Below, in pieces: positions 47,620 through 58,674 of a DNA stretch of 64,000 bases; positions within the stretch are counted from its first letter, which is position 1; every line of letters starts with the position of its first letter. This DNA is from Phalacrocorax aristotelis (Eukaryota; Chordata; Aves; Suliformes; Phalacrocoracidae), in NCBI RefSeq assembly GCF_949628215.1, contig NC_134276.1, forward strand, positions 134,850,125-134,914,124, in the 5' to 3' direction. Under the pieces are notes generated by a model. The model searched no databases. It was not told the origin of the DNA and saw nothing but the letters and a program-made list of their open reading frames with translations. Both the position numbers and the translations under genes were made by a program.

Positions 47620-50600
47620 GTAAGGCATTTCAGCTAAGTCCTAGAGCTGATCCCCAGAATACCTGTGGTCCCAGGTCAGCCACTCACTCAATGACCTTGA
47701 GCAAATTTTTCTCTCTTCCTGCCTTGGTTTCCTAATGTGTGAGCTGGGCAAAGTGCAGTGTGGTAGGCAAGGAGGATGGGTGACCTTGGGCAGTCACACC
47801 ACCTTTCCTTTGGTGACTGTGAACCATTTTCTTAAACCTCAACAGAGCCTGTGAGAGTCCAGGCACTGGCAGGTCTGTGCTCCAGGCTGAAGGGCAGTGT
47901 GGCCACATGGTCTCATGGAATTTTGTGGTTCTCAGGGCAAGAATGTCTTGGGCTCCTTTTAGTCAAATGCTGTCATGTGTGCTATGGAGAGAAACAAATC
48001 CTGAAAGTAATTATTCTCGTGGCATCCCTTATCCCCTTACAAATCTTTGCGCCCTTCATGTGCTCATGAAACTTGAGCCAAGGCATGCTCTGAATTACTG
48101 ACAGGAAATCTGCTCCCTTTAAATGCAGCATTATTACTTTAGTTTTAATTTGCCATTTTTTGCCATTTTTCTCTATCACCTTCTCCTTTCCATCCGCTTG
48201 TTGTCTTGCCTTTTCCCCTTTGCAAAACAGTCCCAGGGCCCACCGTGGTGGCATTTATGGTTCCTGCCATTCCTCTCCCACTCCAGTGAGTGGCTGATGA
48301 AAGCAGCTTTTCACCCACCCCACTGTATGGTCAGCAGGGTAATGCTTTTGTAAGGTGAATGGATGGGAGGAGAGTGAGCTTTTGGAGCGCCGGTTTCAAG
48401 CTGTCAGATGCTATAGAGAGCTACAGGCTCCGGCAGAGTGGCTAGCAGCTACTTCATATGTGGTTACTTGCCATGCAGTTTGGAGAAAGGCTTAGGTTCT
48501 CTGCATGCTTCCTGCTCCACAAAGGCAGCAGGCAGTCAAGACTCATTCATGCCCCCAAAGGACCTGGTATATAGACTTAAAACCTGTCTTCAAACACTCT
48601 CCTCTGGTGTTTCTTTCTACAGAGACCCATCACGGAAGCAAAGGCCTACAGACTTCAAGGGCCTGTGGGAGTGGGTCTGTCAGATATTTGTGTTTATGTC
48701 TGTTGCACTGCTGTTTGTGTTTCTTGCTTCCTCTTTCCTTCACTCTTTTCTCATGGGAGAGGGCGCGCCTTTGTCCCGAGCTTGAGCTGCAGGTGGTAAA
48801 TTACCTGGGGGTTTGGGATGACAGGCTGAGTGGGAACGTGTGGGAGCTTTAGCTCTATGGTGTCTTGCTGTGGTTCCTTCTAGCAGAATACTTGCCTGTT
48901 TTCCAAGCCCACATTCTCAGCATACTAATTTCCTACCTATAAGGTTTTTACTGCACAGCCTGCAGGAGCCAAGCATCCTGTGGTCTCACACAAAATTTTA
49001 TCTTCCCGTGCATCCAGGTCACAGATGTTCAGCTTTCTCTCAGGCTCTGCAGACTAGCCCTATGCACATAACACCTCAGACCCTTGCACCTCTTCTATTG
49101 AAAGCCCCTTTCTGCCTTGTAGGCAGAATCCCTTTGTAATCCTCATTGCCCTGCTCCCCAGCAACAGAAATGTGCTCCACTATACACCTGCCTCTTCACA
49201 TATCCTGTGCTCTGGATGGTTATAATCTCCTAAGGATAGGAACTAGCTAAGAGTAGGCCTACAAAAGCAGGCAATCCTCGCGTGGCAGGCACCACAAAGA
49301 CAGGTGTGCCTCTGTCAGGAGGGTAACAAGGGAAAAGATACCACAGACATGGCCACTTTTCTGAGGCCCAGCAGCACTGCAAGGCTGTTGAGTGATTGCT
49401 TAGTAGCCTCTCAGCTTAGGATAGAAGAAGGAAGGCTTTGGTAGGGTGGACAGGGAGCCCATTCCTCGGGGGGTCTCTGTACTTTGCATTGGACATGCAT
49501 TCGGGGGGGTTGAAGAAGAGGTCTCAGTGGGCTTCAGTCACAGCTCTCAGGGTCACTAGGAAGGAGATTAGGAGCTACTGGTTTGGCTCAGTAGTGAGAA
49601 GCTGTGTACTGAAAATGGCACTGCAGCATTCGCTGCACCCCCTCTCTCCTGAAATGTCAGTAGGAGGAGAGGGGATGGACCATGCAGAAAGGTTTGCAGA
49701 GGAGTGGCTGGAGGAAGGAGGGATGGACAAATTTATTACTGCAGTTATGGGGAAGGGGAGGAGACTTACATTGTAGCCCTTCAGTCAGGGCTGGCCTGAG
49801 AAGGTCTCAGCCTCTCACAGACCCCAGCAACCAGGCACCTCACAGAAAGGTGCTGGGGTAATCTCTCTTGTTAGCATTTTCCTATTCAGGATGCCTGAAT
49901 GACTGTGCATCTTGGCACCTTTTGTCTGGACTAGTAGCCCAGACTGTTTAGGAAGTTTTTCCTTTAGATCTTTATCTCAACTTTGCCCTCAACAGAGATC
50001 CCTTATCCCTTAAGACATGTACCAGAACAAATGAAAAGGAGCTTGGACACCTTCCTGTGCACTCTTGAATTTTGTCCCCTACGACCCTGGTACAAGATTA
50101 CTGGCTCTTCTCACCTCTCCCACACATCCATCTTTCCTCTCTTCCTCCACACTTCCATGTCAAATTTCTCTCCTTCATTCTCTTTCACCAGAAGCCCCCC
50201 TCAGCCGAATATGTCCCTCCATCTATACATATGTTTCCAGCAGTGGGGTGCTCTGTGGTGGGAGCCACAGGTAAACAGGATTAAGCCAATATCCAAGGCC
50301 TGACTGATGCTCTTTACCTGCCGCTCCATCATTGTGAGCACCGGCTTCTCTGCCCCACCATACACCCTGGTTGGAGGCTGCTTTGCCACTGTCTGTCAAG
50401 TGCGCTGAGATTGCTGGGAGACAGTTTCAGTGAGCCCAGACACCAACCCAAAGCTATGTTTGCAGTCATGACCAGGCCTCTTTACACCACACTAAGACCA
50501 AAATATTGCTGGGGACTTTTGGAGGAGGATAGTAACACTGTAAGCTAATGTGCACCATTCTCTACCCCCTGCCCTGAGTTTTCTGCCTGGCAAAAGAGAA

Positions 50601-53302
50601 CCACAGGTACCTCAGAGAGCTGAGCTGGGAAGCTGCTTGCTGTCAGTGGGCTTGTCTGTGCTCACGGATCCATGAAGGAAGGAGGGTGACACAAGCCTTT
50701 GCTTCAACAAAGCTGCTGTCTGGTAGGCAAGGAACTCTACAGCTGGCAGAGATCATGCTTATACACATACAGCTGTGCATTGTGTCTTGTATACATTTTC
50801 CCATTGTCTTTTTATTTCTAGAAGTATCCCCAGCTTCGTCCAGTTCTGGGAATTTCAGCCAATTCACACCAGATTCAGCCACCAGTCCACATTCAGCATC
50901 CTCGTCCCCACCACCTACAGCTAAGTCTCAGAAGGGCAGAGAAGATGGCATGGAGGGGGTGAGGAAGGCCAAGAGCCGCACGGCTTTCTCCAAGGAGCAG
51001 CTGCAAACCCTGCACCAGCGGTTCCAGAGCCAGAAGTACCTCAGCCCCCAGCAGATCCGGGAGCTGGCTGCTGCCCTGGGGCTCACCTACAAGCAGGTGA
51101 ACAGAGACTTTTACCCATGGTATATCTGTCACATAGTGGCTCAATGGTCACATAAGGCAGTGACAGGATGGAAAAATAAGTCCCTAGCAGAGAGTAGAGG
51201 CAAAGGTACCAGCTAACAGTTGCTCCCCTGCCTATTCATGCCCAGAGATCAGGAGGACTTCTGGGGAACAGCAGTCAGTAGCACCTCACTGGGGCCTCCC
51301 CAGTGAGGAGTCAGTTGAGGGTGCTGTTGCCAACACTCGTAGTATAATTGCAAACATAGTGATGAATATGTTGTTTGCCTCCACCCTGGGCTTGACAGTA
51401 CTTCAGTACTTGTCAGTACTTCACATAGTTTTTCCATGCACTGGTGAACTTCACAGAACTTCACAGAACTTCACAGAAACCCTGGCATGCGTCAGGTCTC
51501 TGGAACCCAGGGCTGCAATATGCTAAAAGCTATGGCTAATGTTACCCAGGGCTGATCTTGTCCAACATCCAATAATGTCCCACACTCAGCACTGCCTGGC
51601 TGCTTTACATCCACTACCCTCTCCATGTGGGTACTGCTAGGTTCATACATTGCAGACCTTCAGGGTCTCTGCTGATGTCCAGGTAGTTTGTGTGTAGTAA
51701 ACTGGTACTGGCTCAAATGATGCCTTCCTAAAGCAGAGCAGGCTGGGCAATGGGGCACAAGTACTTAACAGTTATAAATCCAAAATCTGCCTGGAATTTG
51801 GATCTCAGAGCTGGGCATGATCATCTGGATGCCCCTGGGATACCCTGGGACTTAAAAAGTTATATATATACATACACATGCACATATAGAACTGGTTCTG
51901 TGAGGAACATGACCAGTGGTACAATCTGCTCTTTCCTTCAATCCACATCCCGGCAAAGGCTGCTTGCAGAGAGCAGACACAGCCCTGGGGGGAAATGGCT
52001 CTGGAATTCACCCCAGCAAGAAGCTTTGAATTTGGGAACTGCTGGGTACCAGGAGCAAGCCTCTCACTTCTCCACTCACAAGCATGCAGAAACAGTCTTA
52101 GAAGTTTGCCTGTACTGCAGGGGGCTTGTAGAGACCTAGATGGGTCTAATTTTCACCATGCATTCATCTCCATGATTGAAATGAATCAATTTGTCACAGC
52201 TATGGCTGTCCCGTGGACATAATGCTGCTCCCTCCCCCCACCATGCAGATGCACTAGCCACCTGCTGAGGCTGCTAGACAGACATCTCTCCTTGGCAACA
52301 ACTCCAGGGAGCTCTCAAAGGACTTTATCTGCTGCTGCCCATATATCTATGCCATCTGGTCACTCTTTGCTGCTTGTGAATCTGATAACATTTGCTCTTC
52401 CCTCTCCTTTGCTTATGTTTTCTCTGCTCTCCCTTCCCCACCCAGGTGAAGACTTGGTTCCAGAACCGGAGGATGAAGCTGAAAAGGTGCCAGAAGCATA
52501 GCCTGTGGACTGAACGGGCTCAGTGCCTCACACAAGTAAGAACATAGCAAATGGCTCAGCATGGCCCTTCTATCTGGGCAGATAAGTCCTGTGATATATT
52601 TCCTCCACAGGGGCAAGTTAAGGGTAGAAGTATCAGTGTGCCCTGCCTTCTGGTTTGTTCAGTGCAGAGGCATGACTCTCTGTGTTCTGTAGGTAGCCTA
52701 GCAATGGGCTGACTACGTCACTGAAATGTTTCCAGACAAAAGCTGTTTTCCTCTTATATATTTGACTGTGTATCCACCCTTGAGCTATGGGGATGGATAT
52801 GGTTCGTCTTGCCCTCCCATGCCATTGCTGTTGATCAAGAGACAACATGAAATGTGAAGGGACAGAGCCTCAGTATGAGTTAGGCTGCAGACACCAGTTG
52901 AGAAACTATTTGTTCTGACTCACTGTCTTTCCCTTTCAGAGTGGCTTCCAGCCAAGTACTTACCTGGATGTGCACCCCAAATTCCACCAGGGCTACCCGA
53001 TCACTGCAGCCAGTAACATACAAACCATGCCTCCCCCCCATCAGCATTATGGAGCAGGGCAGAATGCTTACACAATCATGACCGGAGAGGATGGAGGAGT
53101 CTTTGGAAAAGGTGGGGGCACCTGCAGCGTCCAGCAGACAGTAGGCTTCATTGCCCAGCACAAAGTAGACTTTTACCACAGCTGTCCTGGCAGTGTGGAA
53201 TACCCAGGCGCAAAGACAGGTGACAGCTGTAACTTTCACCACTCGGCTACCATGGGGGCTCCTTTCCCAGCCACTGCTGGCCACCATCTCTATCATTCCT
53301 AA
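47439..53302 (+). CDS. NANOG paralogue (second NANOG-family homeobox gene), 4 exons, intact
   Basis: Nuclear homeodomain transcription factor of the NANOG family. Exons 47439-47619, 50822-51096, 52446-52535 and 52940-53302 give 302 residues with an open frame and GT-AG introns. Intron phases (1, 0, 0) and positions equal those of the - strand NANOG. The N-terminus MCAHLALPPY parallels MSAHLAYLPY and sets the start, although the Kozak context is weak (C at -3). A Ser/Pro-rich segment EVSPASSSSG...PDSATSP precedes the homeodomain (residues 109-168, four differences from NANOG; WFQNRRMK with Arg at position 52 instead of Gln). The C-terminal part keeps TYLD, FHQG, GAGQN, FGKGG, QQ and FYH landmarks but diverges elsewhere and ends about 14 residues short. 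No premature stop, so it is not an obvious pseudogene. It lies tail-to-tail with NANOG. Likely expressed in pluripotent or germ cells (inference from the promoter). Confidence 0.88.
47668..47830 (+). mobile_element. MIR-type SINE fragment(s) in intron 1 of the NANOG paralogue
   Basis: CCACTCACTCAATGACCTTGAGCAAATTTT and CCTTGGTTTCCTAATGTGTGAG match the MIR core and 3' part (CCACTTACTAGCTGTGTGACCTTGGGCAAGTT, CCTCAGTTTCCTCATCTGTAAA). A second partial match, GTGACCTTGGGCAGTCAC, follows at about 47780, perhaps another fragment. It begins about 50 bp past the exon 1 donor. Confidence 0.6.
47831..50821 (+). other. NANOG paralogue intron 1, remainder
   Basis: The intron spans 47620-50821 (about 3.2 kb), far longer than the 369-bp intron 1 of NANOG. 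Apart from the MIR at its start I see no known repeat, exon or RNA gene in it. Confidence 0.5.
50822..51096 (+). CDS. NANOG paralogue exon 2 (homeobox 5' part)
   Basis: Residues 61-152: EVSPASSSSG, PDSATSP, a basic/acidic linker, then homeodomain positions 1-44 up to TYKQ. Acceptor TTTCTAG (phase 1), donor CAG|GTGAAC. The last 99 coding bases plus six intron bases are almost identical to NANOG. Confidence 0.92.
51446..51478 (+). repeat. Short tandem repeat (GAACTTCACA)3 in intron 2
   Basis: Three exact 10-bp units plus three bases, preceded by related AGTACTTCA/CAGTACTTCA phrases (51397-51423). Local slippage product in intron 2 of the NANOG paralogue. Confidence 0.8.
52446..52535 (+). CDS. 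NANOG paralogue exon 3 (homeobox 3' part)
   Basis: Residues 153-182: VKTWFQNRRMKLKRCQK completes recognition helix 3 and the basic end of the homeodomain, then SLWTERAQCLTQ. Acceptor CCACCCAG, donor CAA|GTAAGA. The 90-bp length is identical to NANOG exon 3, but nucleotide identity is clearly lower than in exon 2. Confidence 0.92.
52940..53302 (+). CDS. NANOG paralogue exon 4 (C-terminal transactivation region)
   Basis: Residues 183-302 and TAA. Shared with NANOG in order: SGFQ/NGFH, TYLD, KFHQG, HYGAGQNAY, MTGEDGGVFGKGG, CSVQQTVGF, DFYH and VEY. Rich in His, Gly and Tyr towards the end (HHLYHS). Acceptor CCTTTCAG, phase 0. Confidence 0.9.
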   Translation, partial: SGFQPSTYLDVHPKFHQGYPITAASNIQTMPPPHQHYGAGQNAYTIMTGEDGGVFGKGGGTCSVQQTVGFIAQHKVDFYHSCPGSVEYPGAKTGDSCNFHHSATMGAPFPATAGHHLYHS

Positions 53303-54020
53303 GCACTGTGGATGTGGGGTACTTGGGCACCTGGGAATCAAATCTCATTCTTATCTCTCCCTTTGTTGTTCATGTGCTCTTTAAATCAGGGGCATTGGCA
53401 TCATGTAGCGGAACCTGTTTTGGCAACCAAATATGTGCCTGCAAGCATGCACAGACACACAAACATGCCTGTTTGCCCATATACATCCATACAGCCCTCC
53501 ATTTGTATGCCCTTACACATGCACACACGCACCCCCTTCTTTACTCACATAGACAACTCTGTTTCCTTATAGCAAGACCCAAGACCTGGCTACCTAGATT
53601 ATCCGCTGAATCTTCTAAATTATTGTAACTTTTCTCAGAGGAGGCACAGATTCCTTTGGGGATCTCATTTATACGTATCACTGTACAGTTGTCTATAACT
53701 AACCCTGAAGCCATGGGCTGTATGGAGAGGTGCTGGTAACATACCTTTCACTGAAGTTGAAGGAGTTATTGTCACAGGCCAGGCATCCATCTGATGGCTA
53801 GATCACCAGTTCTGTAGGTCAGCCACAAGGTACAGAATTGATGAAGTGTCTAGTGAAGCGACACGTGACTTGTAGCTTGCAGAAAGGCTGGTAAGATGAT
53901 CTTATAAGCATCAAAGTGATAAATTTTGTTTATTTGTTCTGGTCTGTATCTTCCTGTGCCTCCCCTGAAGAAAACCAAACAGTGCATTCAATTTGGCAAA
54001 TAATAAAATATTTTTTAAGG
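53303..54020 (+). other. 3' UTR of the NANOG paralogue (inferred)
   Basis: The first AATAAA after the stop is at 54002-54007, giving a 3' UTR of about 0.7 kb. It includes a CA-rich segment (about 53441-53530). The end point is inferred. Confidence 0.55.
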
Positions 54021-55362
54021 TGGATTACATATTTTTATGGGTTTTTTTTCTTCCACTGTAATAGAGCATTGCAAAATGAAATCCAGATGGAACACAAATA
54101 GCCATAGCAACCATATGCCATTGTTATTACTGATTTGACTCTGAAACTATAAACAGAGATTTTTCTGTGTTATTAGTGGATCGGCTTCATGACTTTTGGC
54201 AATGCCAGATACTTAGAGTCAAAGATGAGGTGAGTAACTACTACCTACCTTAAGAATTTCCCCTACCCAGCAATATGTAATACTGGGACTGACTAAAACA
54301 TAGACAAACCCTCATTTCTAAACTTATATAGTATTAAGTGCCTAGGTACCTAAAAACAGATGTGTGTATCAAAGTATATTTAATAACAGAGCCCCAGTTC
54401 CCTGAGTCACAGACTTTCTATCACTCTTTGACAATCACAATGACTTTATCATAATGCAAATAAATATCTGTCATGGTTAAAAAAATAAGCATAAAATGAA
54501 GGCAATTGGTGGGTGCAACTGCTGTAATAAGAGGCGTGGTCTTCTATTGATAAAGATGGTTTATATCCCTGTGCCTTGCAGCTGTTTATTCCCACCCCAA
54601 CTCCCACATGCAGCCACTCTTTGTCCCTTTTGTTGTTCAGCTTCCCTGTTTTTAGAACTGCACTTAACTGTATGACCAGCATGATATGGGGAAAAATAGG
54701 GCCTTTTGGAGGGCAAATTTCCAAGTCATACCATTTTGGAGATCCATTTTAAAGCGTAGCTCAAATGTGCATGTCTCCTACACCCAGCAAGTGCCTAAGC
54801 TTGGGAAAGATATGTTCTTGCAACCACTGAACAATGAGAGGGGTGGGGATCAATCAAGTTAGCTTAACTGAAAGGTGCTGGGTGGACATCTGAAGGTGGA
54901 CTATAATAGCAACAATTATCAGGGCTCTCACATGAGTGAGAGGAGTTTTTTCAGCTCCTTTGGAGCCAACAGTGCTGCTGCTACTAACCTGAATATCATC
55001 TGGATCCTTTCTATGCCACCCCATCAAAGGCTGCTGTAGGTGCAAATGTTGAACTTGTGACTGCTCCTCACTAATAGTTCTCTAGAGAGGCTTTAGGACA
55101 GACAGGATCTTGGTGTGAAGTCTCTGGGACTGGCTTGCAGAAGGATGCTGACTATAAGAGCAGCAGTTCTGATCTCCCTATTATTGACCTTCAGCAAAGC
55201 TGTGTTACCAAACACTACCATATCTTTCAGTTTCCTCAGAAGACCCATAAAATTTTTCAAAGGCCATTATTCAAAGACAGAGCTTATTGCCACAGGTGGT
55301 TCTGGAGACAAAAAGCCTGCAGCAATTCAAATAGGCAACTTCCAGGAAGGGAGTTCATTGAC

Positions 55363-55438
55363 GTCTGCTGTATCAGGAGCTGCATTCCCAATGCTCTGTG
55401 TAATAACAGCAGGAATGCAGCTCCTGATGCAGGCAGTC
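55363..55438. other. Long hairpin (17-bp perfect stem, 23-nt loop), pre-miRNA-like
   Basis: Arm ATCAGGAGCTGCATTCC (55372-55388) is exactly complementary to GGAATGCAGCTCCTGAT (55412-55428). Pairing continues outward through a G-U pair and about six more pairs with one bulge, so about 24 bp of stem enclose a 23-nt loop in about 75 nt. The size and shape fit a microRNA precursor or a palindromic element remnant. I do not recognise the sequence as a known miRNA, and either strand could be the transcript. Confidence 0.45.
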
Positions 55439-57162
55439 CCTTGGCCACTGTCAGCCACAGAGGGACAGCAGGGACTTGCTTTCCTCTTCTGCTCTTTTCC
55501 TACTATCTAGGAATGACTTGGATGGATCCTGGGGCTCAGCCAAGGCAGCAGTCCCAGTGTTGTAATTTGTAAAAGATTTCATGATCCAGACATAGCCCAG
55601 CTGCTAGGGACACACCCTGTCTGTGAGCAGATGGACTTTCATTACATATCAGAAATTAATTCTAGCCTGGTTATGAGAGACATTCACAGATATGACCTGA
55701 GGGTGCTCTTCAAAACTTTGGACAGCCCTCACAGGAAAGAAAAAATTTTTTTGTTGTTGTTATCTAAGACCAGTGCCATGATTTTTGGCTCCTTCATGCC
55801 TCTTAACTGTTCAGTATCAGCCAAGATGCTGCTGGCCACTAATGATGAGCCAAGCAAGCGATGTGTGGAAATGCTTTACTGAAAATTTCTGAAACCCTGT
55901 TAGCTCAGCATTTGAGTCATACAGTGTAGTTAAGACAACTAAATATAATGGTTACATATGCCTGTAGGCAAAAGCCTATTAAAGCAAAGATCATGCCTTT
56001 TACCTGCAACAGAAACACAACTGGGTCTGTAAGCCCTTGCTTGTGGGCCACTCAGAAGAAATGTGTAGCTTGTAAAATATTGCTGCAGGCCACATTGACA
56101 CAGAGAGCAAGGAATGAGGTTGCTTGCACCATTTTACTTGCTTGGTATTTTGCCTATAGGACAGTAAAGGCTGGAACCCAGTAAACTAGAGAATGAACCC
56201 TAGCCTATGTAGTCTGTACTAGACATAATTTCTTCTGTTCAGGTGGGATTCTCTGCACCACTGGAGCTACACTGCTCTCCAGCATTGGCAAGCTGGAGGG
56301 CTGACACTGCAGAGACACTGTGAAAGTGCAGTGTATTCTCACAAGCTATAATACACATAAAAACCTCCATATAAGCTTACAGCTTGATTCAAAAAAGATT
56401 TACTGGCAAGGCACACCATGTTTGCAGTATGGAGAAATCACTGTTACACAGCACCATCACAAGAAGCAGCAGTCCTAACAGATGTGATGTATGCCAACAG
56501 AAAGGGCTTTTGCTGACATCCACTCACTTCCTCTGAGGAACCGATATAAACTCCTTTGGAAGTGTGAGTCTGGAAGGATTAGTTGCAGCTCTGTTGTTTT
56601 GGTAGTAGCACTGCAATTACCTGGGCAGGTGTTCACATAATGAGGTGACTCAGGCTTGTCAGGGTAACAGGGGAGATGTCCAGTACTGTGGAAAGGCAGA
56701 GTTGTACTTCATTCCATAGCTTCTAGAAACCCTTCCTGACCTACTAGCAGTCCTCTCCAGTGAATGTGCCAAAATTCCAACAGCCACTCTGTATGTTCCA
56801 TCCAGCTCTGCAGATATGTGTGCCTGCCAAACCTGTGTGCAACTCAGTCTGAGCAACCAGGGGAATAACAACACCCATGAAGGAACACTCCATTTCTGCA
56901 GAATGATCCCATGGTAAATGCAGTAATGCAAACCACAGCATGCAGAGCAAGTCATCTCAGTGCCAGGGCTATTTTAGCAACAATATCTGTTTCTGCAGGA
57001 AGACGTCTGCCAGCAGAGCTCTGGCTACCTACTTACCCTTCTGGCAGAAACATGAAAGGGAAACACGCCCAAGCAACACAGGTAATCTGTAGCAAACATC
57101 CTCCACAATCATTCTGTAAAGACCTGTACACCTTGTCACCTTGTGTATATTTAGCCTGCATC

Positions 57163-57262
57163 AAAAAAAAAAACCACCACCAAAAATCAAACACCACCCC
57201 ACCACCCCAAAAAAACCCATACCAAAGCCTACTAACAAACAAACCCCAAAATCCAAAAACCT
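57163..57262 (+). repeat. A/C-rich low-complexity tract
   Basis: About 100 bp almost entirely of A and C with short CCACC and AAAAACC runs and an A11 run at the start. A simple-sequence tract with no coding meaning. Confidence 0.75.
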
Positions 57263-58674
57263 GGAAGCTGATAATTTTAAAGCTGAAAAGCAAGGCTTCG
57301 GTATCTATGCATTTTATAGGTATATGGTTCAGCTTTGTTTATTCAAGGGAATTGTTGAAATCAACACTACTAACTACAGCATTACCCAGAATTCATCCAA
57401 ACTCTTGCTGGGACATGAGACTCAAGTCAGGATGAGAAATTATCTCTATTTTGTAATATAGGAAACTGTGTGAACCTAGCATTTCCCCTCTTACAGGCCA
57501 GACTTATGTTTTTCTACTAAAAGTTGGCAACCCACACATGGACGACAACTCCTCTACAGGCTCAAACCTCCACTCCCTCTCCTTCCTGCACATATTCCAC
57601 CTCACCCTAAGAAGCAGAGCATTACAGTATTGCAAAAGGAAAGCAGACCTGTAGCAGTTTGAGCCTGAGCAGTCAGCTGCCAGTTTAGGAGTACCTGTTG
57701 AACTATCCCTTTCACACAGATGAAGAGCTTTTGTGGTATACTGTAGTTTAAGGAACATGGGATTAAACCCAAACAGGTAATAGCCATAGTTTAAACTAGC
57801 AAAAAATTAAGAGGAGCTTGGTTCTGCTGACCCAGCAGTAGCATCAGCCTTTGAATACAGAGAGCTGCTTTGTTCCATGACAGCTGCTGTCCTTCAGCAC
57901 ATGCAGCCCTTGGCTGCATGCAGGTTGCACAGGTGTTCAAACTAAGAGTTATATATGGAAAGCAAGGCTTTGATGAACCAAAGCTTACTGAGCAGAAAGA
58001 GGTTCATTGAGTCTCTGAATTGGTGACTGCTGATGCATTGCTTCAGCCCCAATGTTCGTCTCGCATACTTCAGTACCTTTTAAATGTTTCTCCCAGCTGC
58101 ATTTACCAGAGGAGGTAAATGCAGTCTTGGGGCAAAGGAATGAAAGAAATAAGTTTTTGAATATTGCCTCCAGCACTGAGACAGTAACTTACACACAAAC
58201 TTCTGCTACCATTTGAGGTTAACACAAGAACCAAGAGAGCTGCAAGCCTCAATGAGGCAGGACTTCCAGACCTTTAACTGTGACATTCTGGAGCAGCAGC
58301 AGGTGGCCACACAATCTCAAAAGACACTTTCTTTTGCTCCTACCCTCATACATAGTTATTTTGAATCATTGCAGCTTAAGGACTAATACAAGCATGTTAT
58401 GGGGCTGCACATTACTGCAAGCCAGCAGCTAGCAGTACAGTTGCCTACCCCTGGAGCCCACCTTGCACTAGGCAATACACCCGCATGTTTAAAACAAGGC
58501 TGTTCCTTTTAAACAGATGCTTGATCCTACTTCTGGGAGAAACACAGTAGGATGACTTTTTTTTTTGCGTTTCCTCAGTACTGCTGGCCTAATCTGTGCA
58601 GAATAACCATGCTCATGGCACAGAATGGTTCCAATGCAAGCTAGCAACACTGTTTCAACATTAAAATAGAGTAA

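Larger units (their letters stand above)
54021..58674. other. Intergenic between the two convergent NANOG genes
   Basis: No exon is recognisable. Open frames at 55115-55572 match no family I know. Contains the hairpin at 55363-55438 and an A/C-rich low-complexity tract at about 57163-57262. The latter resembles the A/C-rich block upstream of SLC2A3 only in composition. Confidence 0.5.

Noticed and set aside
55115-55572. Overlapping open frames of 131 and 145 codons on the + strand
   Set aside because: Composition and sequence match no family I know. The frames overlap each other and include the hairpin, and there is no splice or start context. Treated as chance.
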